A DNA stretch of 6,513 nucleotides from Desulfobacterales bacterium. GTDB lineage: Bacteria > Desulfobacterota > Desulfobacteria > Desulfobacterales > Desulfobacteraceae. Each line of letters begins with the position of its first letter. The stretch's first letter is position 1. Shown piece after piece: positions 1-5,589 of the stretch. The stretch is from assembly GCA_022361315.1 (NCBI GenBank), contig JAKSBB010000054.1, positions 1-6,513 on the forward strand, given 5' to 3'. Position numbers and translations under genes: made by a program. The notes beneath the pieces are model-generated. The model had not been told where the DNA came from, did no database searches, and worked only from the letters and a program-made list of their open reading frames with translations.

Positions 1-1
1 G

Positions 2-193
2 ACCATACCTCTGGAGATCGTAGATATGAGCGGACGCATCCGGGCGACGGCATGACAGGGTATCCGCCACCGGCTTTTCATACGGGACCGCCGTATTTTC
101 AATGCCCTGATTTCCCCCAATGCCTTTTCTCTGGGAGAGGCATACATCCGCGGCTATTTTGATATTTCAGGTAATATCAGGGAACTCTATGAG
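2..193 (+). pseudogene. Interrupted N-terminal coding region of the CFA synthase gene (in-frame TGA at 53-55)
   Basis: Read in the frame of the downstream methyltransferase, this stretch encodes protein typical of the N-terminal domain of long CFA synthases: PLEIVDMSGRIRATA, a TGA stop at 53-55, then FIRDRRIFNALISPNAF and LGEAYIRGYFDISGN, running directly into the Met at 194. The LGEAYxxGxxDxxG pattern is characteristic of that domain. Similarity appears to continue on both sides of the stop, so one nonsense change (or a sequencing error) explains it better than an unrelated upstream gene. Between the TGA and 194 there is no in-frame ATG, GTG or TTG. The true 5' end lies left of the window. 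Alternatives are a small local frameshift or selenocysteine recoding, for which I see no convincing hairpin. Confidence 0.6.
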
Positions 194-1219
194 ATGGTTT
201 GTCAAAAACTGCTGAGCACGGAACAGCCCAAACGGGTTTCGCAGTTCATTTCTTCACTTTCAGCACCTTTCTTGAGGGGAGCGTTTAATCCGGACCGTGA
301 GAAAGAACGCCGGAATATCGAGTACCATTACGATGTGCCGGGTGGATTTTACCGTCTGTTTCTGGGGCGGACCATGGGATACACCTGCGGGTACTACCCG
401 AACGATAGGGCATCCATGTCCGAGGCCCAGGAAGAAAAAATGGATATCGTCTGCCGAAAACTGAGGCTGACACCCGGCGAACATCTGCTGGATATCGGTT
501 GCGGGTGGGGTAACTTTCTGGTTTACGCAGCCAAACATTACGGTGTCCGTGTTACCGGTATTACCCTGAGCCGTGAGCAGAAAGCCTACGCAGAAGACTG
601 GGTGCGCAGGGAAGGGCTTGAAACCCTGGTGGAAGTCCGGATCTGCAACTACCGGGACCTTGATACAAATCGGTTTGACAAAATTGCCTGCATCGGCATG
701 TCGGAGCATGTGGGCAGAAAAAATATGAGTCATTTTTACGAAGTGGTAACCAATAGCCTCAAGCCCGGCGGCCTGTTTCTCCAGCATACCATCACTACTT
801 ATATCAGGCGGAAAAAAGGATACAGCAATCGATTTCTGGATACTTACATGTTTCCGGGAGGCGAATTGATGTTGGAGCAGGAGCTGGTGGATCAGGCCGG
901 GTCTTCCGGATTAGAATTGTTGACGGCGGAAAATTTTCGGCCTCATTATATCCGGACCCTGGCGGACTGGATCACCCGAATGGAGGCAAACCGGGAAAAA
1001 CTTTTGGAAATTGTGCCGGAAAACGTATTCCGGATCTATCATGTGTTTTTTATCGGTTCCCTGATTTCCTTCCGGGATAGAAAAATTGCCCTGTTTCAAA
1101 ACCTGTTTCACAAGTCATCCGGAATGGCAGATCACCATACCGTTGATGATCATAAATTTGACGACAGATATTTCACTACCCCCTATTCAAAAAATGAGCA
1201 ATCTTTCATCAGAAAATAG
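194..1219 (+). CDS. Cyclopropane-fatty-acyl-phospholipid synthase family SAM-dependent methyltransferase
   Basis: Enzymes of this family transfer a methylene group from S-adenosylmethionine to the double bond of unsaturated acyl chains in membrane phospholipids, acting at the inner face of the membrane. The 341-residue product has the SAM-binding motif LLDIGCGWGNF at 98-108. It also has the residues matching the E. coli Cfa active site: Cys65 (YTCGYY), Glu171 (MSEHVG), His198 and Ile200 (QHTI), and Tyr252 (PHYIRTLADW). The usual MFEHVG is MSEHVG here. The catalytic core is complete and comparable to the short mycobacterial cyclopropane synthases, but an N-terminal domain normally found in longer homologues lies upstream beyond a TGA. 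ATG 194 is the first standard start after that stop and has no strong ribosome binding site, so the start is uncertain. The 3' end overlaps the cyclase-like gene by 26 bases. The exact lipid product cannot be told from sequence. Confidence 0.9.
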   Translation: MVCQKLLSTEQPKRVSQFISSLSAPFLRGAFNPDREKERRNIEYHYDVPGGFYRLFLGRTMGYTCGYYPNDRASMSEAQEEKMDIVCRKLRLTPGEHLLDIGCGWGNFLVYAAKHYGVRVTGITLSREQKAYAEDWVRREGLETLVEVRICNYRDLDTNRFDKIACIGMSEHVGRKNMSHFYEVVTNSLKPGGLFLQHTITTYIRRKKGYSNRFLDTYMFPGGELMLEQELVDQAGSSGLELLTAENFRPHYIRTLADWITRMEANREKLLEIVPENVFRIYHVFFIGSLISFRDRKIALFQNLFHKSSGMADHHTVDDHKFDDRYFTTPYSKNEQSFIRK

Positions 1220-2816
1220 CGATTTTAGCTATCGTGTCTTCAGGTCACGTGTCCCGTTGCGGACACTGTTGAAATATGCCCGCGGGATTATGGAAGCAAG
1301 GCTTGCCGGACTGGTGTACGGGACAGATACCACCCGGTCTCATTTTGTACCTCCGGGCAGATGGACCATGGGGGTGATGGACAAATTCGACGGCCCCGGA
1401 ATGATGGGGGTGTTCTACCGGATGTTTGGCCGAATTAGGGCTCAGTTCACCGGCATATCACCGGTACATCTATATCGGCTGGATGGGATGGGAGAGCAGG
1501 TGCCAACGGAAGGGGTGACTGCCTACACCCTCAGGAATCATAAATCTTTTTATGACCAGGGTATCCGGATTCTTTTGACGGAGCGACCGGAAGGAGAAAC
1601 CGGTGGTCAGGCTTTTGAGAAATGGCCGGTAATCTCATACGACGGCCATGATTTTCAACCGGTGGAAGATCTGCTCACCGACACCGGCATCGTATATCGA
1701 TTCAATGCAGAAAATTTTGTGGTGGCCTATATCCCGGATTACGGGGCCGTGGTGCTGAACACCGTTGAAGGGGATACGGTGGATAAGGAGACCGGCAGAT
1801 TTGTTTTTGATGAGAGATTAAAAGGGCGGTTGAACGATCTTATTACAGCCATTGAAGACGCCTCACTGGCTCACTTGGGAAGGGTAAAGGGAAAAGCCGC
1901 AGCAAGAATGATCTGGCGCAAGGAAAAAGGACTTAGAAAACTGGCCGCCCGGCTGAAAGCACGCGAAAACATCGTGAAATATCAGGAGAAGCAATTAAAG
2001 GCAGTGGGAGCTGTCACCCCAGAGCAGTTATCTATGGAACCTGTCAGCACAGACGGGGTATATGCTTTTATGGACATGGTGGGGTCGGCAAAAATAAGCC
2101 GCAGGTTGTCCCCCATAGAATATGTGGATCTCTTAAATTTCTGCCATGAGATAGTGGCGGAAACTGCCGCCAGATTCGGTTGCCGGGTGGACAATATGAT
2201 GGGAGACGGTGTCTATATTCAAAGCGTGTATGTATTTGACGACCTTCAGGGGTACCATCCCAGCCCGGATGAGCGGTTGATGCTGATGACACTTTTACTG
2301 GCTTCGGTGATCCGGGATATCCGGGAACTGGCAGAGGGAAAGCATCCGCTGGATGCCAAACGCAAGGTCCATGATTTGGTCAAACACCATCGTCTGGATA
2401 TCGGTCTCAGGGCCGGTTTAAGCCGGGGCCGGGCGCTGGTGGGGCCACTGGGGAGCCGAAAACGGAAAATTGTCACGGCTGTGGGCGAAACGGTGGATCT
2501 GGCAGCACGCCTTGAAACCACCGGATTGCCGAATCATATCCACATGCCGGGAGATCTGGGAGATTGTCTGGCAGAGGCACGGGTTACTCGGGATGCCATG
2601 CATCTCTACAGTTTGGCCCGGGAACTTGATCCGGTGCGGCAGTGGAATAATGAAACGGGGGTTCAATTCATGGATTTTTACAAGGCCGTGTTCAGCATCA
2701 GCAGCTATCCGCTTAAACCGCGTGGGGATACCCGTTGCAAAGAGTTTTCCGCATCAGACACCTTTGTGATGTCCTGTCTTCCGGAAAAGGGGCGTGATAC
2801 CTGTACCGGTATTTAG
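1194..2816 (+). CDS. Class III adenylate/guanylate cyclase-like domain protein with unrecognised N-terminal region
   Basis: The 540-residue protein has three parts. Residues 1 to about 230 match no family I know; they are soluble-looking, rich in Gly and aromatics, with no signal peptide or membrane segment. Residues about 230-270 are Lys/Arg/Ala-rich and likely a helical or coiled-coil linker. Residues about 286-460 resemble a class III nucleotidyl cyclase catalytic domain, which makes cAMP or cGMP. Both metal-binding aspartates are present, Asp294 (FMDMVGSA) and Asp338 (MMGDGVY), as is transition-state Arg439 (VDLAARLE). The catalytic Asn is Asp435 and the base-contacting Lys is Asn334, so activity or substrate may differ. 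About 70 residues separate the GDG from the GLSRGRALVG strand, longer than usual. Start 1194 was chosen because an earlier in-frame ATG at 1086 would overlap the CFA gene by 134 bases. It has no clear ribosome binding site and may depend on coupling to the CFA gene; Met33 (1290) is an alternative. Confidence 0.8.
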   Translation: MSNLSSENSDFSYRVFRSRVPLRTLLKYARGIMEARLAGLVYGTDTTRSHFVPPGRWTMGVMDKFDGPGMMGVFYRMFGRIRAQFTGISPVHLYRLDGMGEQVPTEGVTAYTLRNHKSFYDQGIRILLTERPEGETGGQAFEKWPVISYDGHDFQPVEDLLTDTGIVYRFNAENFVVAYIPDYGAVVLNTVEGDTVDKETGRFVFDERLKGRLNDLITAIEDASLAHLGRVKGKAAARMIWRKEKGLRKLAARLKARENIVKYQEKQLKAVGAVTPEQLSMEPVSTDGVYAFMDMVGSAKISRRLSPIEYVDLLNFCHEIVAETAARFGCRVDNMMGDGVYIQSVYVFDDLQGYHPSPDERLMLMTLLLASVIRDIRELAEGKHPLDAKRKVHDLVKHHRLDIGLRAGLSRGRALVGPLGSRKRKIVTAVGETVDLAARLETTGLPNHIHMPGDLGDCLAEARVTRDAMHLYSLARELDPVRQWNNETGVQFMDFYKAVFSISSYPLKPRGDTRCKEFSASDTFVMSCLPEKGRDTCTGI

Positions 2817-2827
2817 GTCGACATCAT

Positions 2828-3670
2828 TTAACCGCCTGCCTTGAATGCATTGGCATGGGCATCCAGTGCCGCTTTAAGCTTCAAGGTCTTCTTCCCCGGC
2901 CTGCCGGTTCCGATGACCGTATCGTCAATCTGCACCACAGGAACCACCCCTTTATTTGTGCCCGTGATAAACACTTCATCAGCAGCGAACAATTCGTCAA
3001 GATGTATGGCCCTTTCAGATACCTCAAACCGGTCACAGGCCAGTGCGAGAACTGCCTTCCGGGTGATCCCTTTCAGCACACCTTCTGCCGGAGTGACCAG
3101 CGTTTCCCCGATAAAAGCAAACAGGTTTGAGGTGGTGGCCTCAAGTGCATATCTGTCCGCGCTGATATAGATGGCCTCTACAGCCCCCACTGCCTTGGCC
3201 TTTTTTTGTGCCAGTGCCGCCGGCACATAATCCGTTTTTTTGGCTTCGGGCATGGCACGTTCTTCGTAGTGGGTAATCACTTTGACCCCTTGGCTATACC
3301 AGTTTTCCGGCAGCGGCGGAATATCGGTGGCCATGACAATGAGCCGGGGAGAGTCGGAAGGGGTGAAAAAGTCCGGGCTGGACCCGCCGGTGATGAGAAT
3401 CCGGATATTGGCCTCATCAAGGCCGGGATTTTTTTCCAGCACCCGGGTGACCACCGCTTTGATATCCGTGGCCGACCAGGTGGGGGTGATACCGATTTTT
3501 CGGGCGGACATGATCAACCTGTCGATGTGTTCATCCAGAAAATATGGGGTGCCCTGAAAGGTCCTCATAATATCGCAAACCGCATACCCCCGGAGTATTG
3601 AAAGGTCATCCACCGGGATCATGGCCTGATCCCAAGGCAGATATTCTCCGTTTACATAAACAATAGTCAT
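2828..3670 (-). CDS. Class IV aminotransferase (branched-chain / D-amino acid aminotransferase-like PLP enzyme)
   Basis: Fold-type IV PLP enzymes transfer amino groups between amino acids and 2-oxo acids, or cleave aminodeoxychorismate. The 280-residue product has the usual length and order: N-terminal VNGEYLPWDQA and RGYAVCDIMRTF, LDEHIDRL at 45-52, the PLP-lysine region EAKKTDYV (Lys144 or Lys145), LEATTSNLF with Glu177, and GVLKGITRKAV at 197-207. Lys145 and Glu177 coincide with the numbering of Bacillus D-amino acid transaminase. The Arg/His substrate clamp of that enzyme is not evident (TGGSSPDFF instead), so whether it acts on branched-chain, D-amino acids or another substrate is open. 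I chose ATG 3670, preceded by GGGAAACAGCGC as ribosome binding region, over a TTG at 3727 that adds 19 unconserved-looking residues. It is transcribed convergently with the cyclase-like gene, 11 bases away. Confidence 0.88.
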   Translation of the reverse strand: MTIVYVNGEYLPWDQAMIPVDDLSILRGYAVCDIMRTFQGTPYFLDEHIDRLIMSARKIGITPTWSATDIKAVVTRVLEKNPGLDEANIRILITGGSSPDFFTPSDSPRLIVMATDIPPLPENWYSQGVKVITHYEERAMPEAKKTDYVPAALAQKKAKAVGAVEAIYISADRYALEATTSNLFAFIGETLVTPAEGVLKGITRKAVLALACDRFEVSERAIHLDELFAADEVFITGTNKGVVPVVQIDDTVIGTGRPGKKTLKLKAALDAHANAFKAGG

Positions 3671-3731
3671 GCGCTGTTTCCCATCTTTAAAACCGGATGG
3701 CCGAACCCCACCGGATTGAAAATTCAAATCA

Positions 3732-3737
3732 ACTATA
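3732..3737 (-). promoter_or_regulatory. Possible -10 element for the aminotransferase gene
   Basis: On the minus strand this reads TATAGT, five of six matches to the sigma-70 -10 consensus, about 60 bases before the aminotransferase start. No good -35 element is visible at 16-18 bases spacing, so this is a weak prediction. Confidence 0.25.
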
Positions 3738-3758
3738 GTACAAATTGAGTCCAGCGTC

Positions 3759-3774
3759 TCCCCGATACCGGGGA
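3759..3774. repeat. Short GC-rich inverted repeat in the divergent intergenic region
   Basis: TCCCCG at 3759-3764 and CGGGGA at 3769-3774 form a perfect 6-bp stem with an ATAC loop. It sits between the divergent aminotransferase and EI24-type genes, 60 bases before the latter. No T-run follows on either strand, so it is more likely an operator-like dyad or an untranslated-region hairpin than a terminator. The role is not shown by sequence alone. Confidence 0.4.
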
Positions 3775-3833
3775 TAAGCTGACCTAACCATAAGCGTCAA
3801 TGTCCGGAACTTCAATGGAACAAGGTAAAAAAA

Positions 3834-4556
3834 ATGGGTGTGATTTCAGGTATCAGATATAACATACGTGGCCTTGCCCTTGCGGTGAGAACCCCGTCAC
3901 TTCTTGTACTCGGTTTGATTCGTTTTCTGGTGGTGCTGCTGTTGACCCTGGTATTGTCCGGAATGATACTGTACTGGCATGATGAGATTCTGGCCATGGT
4001 CTGGCAGATGCCTGAAAACCCGTGGCTGGTTTATCTGTGGCATGGGGTATCATGGATTCTGTCACTGGTGCTTGCAGCCCTGGCTATGGTGGTGTCCTAT
4101 CTGGTGGCCCAGGTCTTTTTCTGTGTCTTTATCATGGATTATATGTCGCAAATCACCGAACGCATGGTTTTGGGAGATGATGCCAGTAAAGTACAGGGGT
4201 CCATGATTGAATTCTTCTTCTACCTGATCCGGCAGGAGATTCCGCGGGCCGTCGTCCCCGTAATCATTTCAATGGTCCTGTTGCTCATGGGACTGTTCAC
4301 ACCTTTGAGTATTTTTGTCTTGGTGATTTCCTCCGTGGCCGCATCATTGTTTCTTGCCTGGGACAACACGGACCTGGTACCGGCAAGGAGAATGGTCCCC
4401 TTCAGGGAACGGGTAGGGTTTTTAAAGTCAAACCTGGGATTTCATCTCGGCTTTGGTCTTCTTTTTTTGATTCCCTGGTTAAATATCCTCTTTTTGTCTT
4501 TTGCACCGGTGGGGGCAACACTCTATGTGATTGAAAGAGAACAACAGGCAAAATGA
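3834..4556 (+). CDS. EI24 / CysZ-like multi-pass inner-membrane protein
   Basis: The 240-residue product is strongly hydrophobic, with predicted membrane regions at about 23-47, 65-101 (probably one long or two short helices), 138-175 and 202-233. The ending LFLIPWLNILFLSFAPVGAT resembles the C-terminal signature of the EI24 (Pfam PF07264) family, which includes the sulfate transporter CysZ and many uncharacterised bacterial proteins. The preceding DLVPARRMVPFRERVGFLKSN also fits the charged loop of that family. No sulfur assimilation gene lies nearby, so sulfate transport should not be assumed. The start is supported by AAGG eight bases upstream of the ATG. Its TGA overlaps the ATG of the CULT-domain gene (ATGA), indicating an operon with translational coupling. 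Gene function is unknown. Confidence 0.8.
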   Translation: MGVISGIRYNIRGLALAVRTPSLLVLGLIRFLVVLLLTLVLSGMILYWHDEILAMVWQMPENPWLVYLWHGVSWILSLVLAALAMVVSYLVAQVFFCVFIMDYMSQITERMVLGDDASKVQGSMIEFFFYLIRQEIPRAVVPVIISMVLLLMGLFTPLSIFVLVISSVAASLFLAWDNTDLVPARRMVPFRERVGFLKSNLGFHLGFGLLFLIPWLNILFLSFAPVGATLYVIEREQQAK

Positions 4557-4996
4557 GCGTATTTCTGGATCCGGCTCCCTATCCGGTTGGTGACCTGGTA
4601 AGCAAATCTGAGCCGGTGTGTAAAAAGGCCGAAGGCCGAACCAAAGTGACATCCGATACCCTTGTGGATGAAAAAGAGGAACCGGTGGTTCGCTGCCGGA
4701 CCTGTAACCACACCGTGGCAAAGTCTGAGTCCCGCATTTCCATAGAACAAAAATTTGCCCACACCTTTGCCAACCCTGCCGGCCATGTGTTTGAAATCGG
4801 CTGTTTCAGACAGGCTGAAGGATGTGTTGCCGCCTCTCCGCCGTCGGACGAGTTTTCCTGGTTTCGGGGATATGCCTGGCGTGTGGGAATCTGTCGGCAC
4901 TGCCAGGTTCAGCTGGGCTGGGTGTTTTCCTCGGTGACGGATGCAAACCCGCCACGGTTCTTCGGGTTGATCCTTGATCAGCTGATTCTTCCCTGA
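4553..4996 (+). CDS. CULT-domain (cereblon-like, beta-tent fold) zinc-binding protein
   Basis: This 147-residue protein has an N-terminal tail of about 46 residues with no recognised domain, then a full CULT domain, the module that binds thalidomide-type ligands in eukaryotic cereblon and in the Magnetospirillum protein MsCI4. Zinc-site cysteines are Cys48, Cys51 (CRTC), Cys114 and Cys117 (CRHC). Asn74-Pro75 matches the cereblon NP turn. The aromatic cage is Trp103, Trp109 and Trp123 in SWFRGYAW and LGWVF, with Phe125 behind it. Spacing is identical to human cereblon as I recall it (Asn to Trp 29, Trp to Trp 6 and 14). Differences are Phe101 where cereblon has His378, and Gln120 where it has His397. 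No signal peptide is seen, so it is probably cytoplasmic. The natural ligand of bacterial CULT proteins is unknown to me; binding of cyclic imides is an inference. It is coupled to the upstream EI24-type gene. Confidence 0.9.
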   Translation: MSVFLDPAPYPVGDLVSKSEPVCKKAEGRTKVTSDTLVDEKEEPVVRCRTCNHTVAKSESRISIEQKFAHTFANPAGHVFEIGCFRQAEGCVAASPPSDEFSWFRGYAWRVGICRHCQVQLGWVFSSVTDANPPRFFGLILDQLILP

Positions 4997-5022
4997 AACA
5001 ATCTATCATTCCTTGGTTCAGG
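4992..5022 (+). terminator. Hairpin over the CULT gene stop codon, possible weak terminator
   Basis: CCTGAAACAA at 4992-5001 and TTGGTTCAGG at 5013-5022 form 10-base arms with one mismatch and an 11-base loop; TTTAT follows. The stem includes the TGA stop codon at 4994-4996. The short T-tract makes it a weak intrinsic terminator at best; it could also be an mRNA 3'-end stabilising structure for the EI24-CULT transcript. Confidence 0.4.
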
Positions 5023-5059
5023 TTTATCCACCCGCCCTATTGGCTCATCGTCGAATTAA

Positions 5060-5088
5060 TTGACAACATACCGTTTTTATTGTAGGTT
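5060..5088 (+). promoter_or_regulatory. Candidate sigma-70 promoter for the small VDRR protein gene
   Basis: A perfect -35 consensus TTGACA at 5060-5065 is followed, after 17 bases, by TAGGTT at 5083-5088, a three-of-six match to the -10 consensus. It would give a leader of about 150 bases before the small gene at 5243. The element lies inside a long inverted repeat, which raises the possibility of repressor control. Moderate to low confidence because the -10 is poor. Confidence 0.35.
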
Positions 5089-5092
5089 GTCA
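5061..5092. repeat. Long imperfect inverted repeat overlapping the candidate promoter
   Basis: TGACAACATAC at 5061-5071 and GTAGGTTGTCA at 5082-5092 are 11-base inverted arms with one mismatch and a 10-base T-rich centre. The outer seven bases pair perfectly. The dyad covers the TTGACA and the candidate -10, as an operator would. As RNA it would form a hairpin, but no T-run follows the right arm, so a terminator is unlikely. Confidence 0.5.
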
Positions 5093-5182
5093 GAATAGCT
5101 GCTTTACCAGACCTTACTTCTCCGATAGTACATCGCCATCAGATCATTCTTTCAGCAATTTCAGGTCATTTTTGATAAGCGA

Positions 5183-5207
5183 ACCACCGATTATGATTGG
5201 CGGTGGT
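5183..5207 (+). repeat. Hairpin shortly upstream of the small-protein gene
   Basis: ACCACCG at 5183-5189 and CGGTGGT at 5201-5207 form a perfect 7-bp GC-rich stem with an 11-base loop, followed by CTTTAAT. It ends about 35 bases before the ATG at 5243. It could be a weak terminator of upstream transcription or a leader structure of the small gene; the broken T-tract does not decide this. Confidence 0.4.
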
Positions 5208-5242
5208 CTTTAATCAACCCAAGGATACGTAAGGAGTCTTAG

Positions 5243-5476
5243 ATGAAAGAAGAAATAAGGACCGAAAGTCACCAGCCGAAAACGTATTTTGCCAGACGGT
5301 CCCCTGTGGACCGGCGGTCTCCCGTGGATCGCAGAATACTGGACATGGGGCCGGGCTATCCGGGTGTTGACAGGCGTATGCGGCTCAAGGACAGGAGACG
5401 CGGCTGGGAAGACCGGTATGGCTGGGAGCGGATCAGCAGGTGGAGTTCTTCTCCCATTTATTCAGATCTCCCATGA
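5243..5476 (+). CDS. Small Arg/Asp-rich protein with repeated VDRR motifs, function unknown
   Basis: A 77-residue, strongly charged protein. AAGGAG lies seven bases before the ATG, one of the best ribosome binding sites in the window, which argues for a real gene. The sequence contains a tandem repeat RRSPVDRRSPVDRR at 18-31, then GVDRR at 41-45 and KDRR at 49-52, then a Trp-rich tail (Trp55, Trp61, Trp67). No signal peptide, membrane segment or cysteine is present. Short proteins with RRSGxDRR-type repeats are common hypothetical proteins in proteobacteria; I know of no assigned function. The repeated basic/acidic pattern and low complexity suggest a flexible protein that may bind nucleic acid or another protein, but this is speculation. 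It stands alone between intergenic regions and need not share a transcript with the epimerase gene 113 bases downstream. Confidence 0.7.
   Translation: MKEEIRTESHQPKTYFARRSPVDRRSPVDRRILDMGPGYPGVDRRMRLKDRRRGWEDRYGWERISRWSSSPIYSDLP
5297..5332 (+). repeat. Tandem 18-base repeat inside the small-protein gene
   Basis: Two adjacent 18-base units (5297-5314 and 5315-5332) each encode RSPVDR. They differ at four positions, all silent, so the peptide repeat is kept despite DNA divergence. This is consistent with selection on the protein repeat rather than a very recent duplication. Confidence 0.7.
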
Positions 5477-5483
5477 TCACCAA

Positions 5484-5508
5484 CAATCACGCACGGATAA
5501 ATGATTGT
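5484..5508. repeat. Short inverted repeat after the small-protein gene
   Basis: CAATCA at 5484-5489 and TGATTG at 5502-5507 pair perfectly around a 12-base centre. It begins eight bases after the small gene's stop codon. AT-rich and without a following T-run, so neither a clear terminator nor a clear operator. Confidence 0.25.
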
Positions 5509-5589
5509 CATAAGCCAGCGTTCATGATAAAAATTGCCCTCGCAAATGAAATGAATATTTACGCATCTGGAATGCTGAAGGAATAACAA

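Noticed and set aside
53..100. Selenocysteine insertion at the TGA with a downstream SECIS hairpin
   Set aside because: Only a 4-bp CGGC/GCCG pairing (71-74 with 90-93) with a large loop is visible, and CFA synthases are not known selenoproteins.
260..787. Minus-strand open frame of 175 codons
   Set aside because: Lies entirely antisense to the CFA synthase catalytic core and shows no recognisable domain; a shadow frame.
1086..1193. Upstream extension of the cyclase-like gene to an ATG at 1086
   Set aside because: It would overlap the well-supported CFA coding sequence by 134 bases, and the added 36 residues look like an out-of-frame reading of that gene.
2797..2812. ATACC/GGTAT inverted repeat as a terminator between the convergent genes
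   Set aside because: Five-base stem inside coding sequence with no proper T-run on either strand.
3206..3601. Plus-strand open frame of 131 codons
   Set aside because: Antisense to the aminotransferase, Gly/His-rich composition typical of a reverse reading, no ribosome binding site noted.
3671..3727. Aminotransferase start at TTG 3727
   Set aside because: ATG 3670 has a better ribosome binding region and matches the usual N-terminus of the family (start just before YVNGEYLP).
4523..4900. Minus-strand open frame of 125 codons
   Set aside because: Antisense to the CULT gene, whose zinc and tryptophan motifs show the plus strand is the coding one.
5534..5561. TTGCCC plus TATTTA as a promoter for the epimerase gene
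   Set aside because: Both boxes are poor matches to the sigma-70 consensus at 16 bases spacing; not distinguishable from chance in AT-rich sequence.
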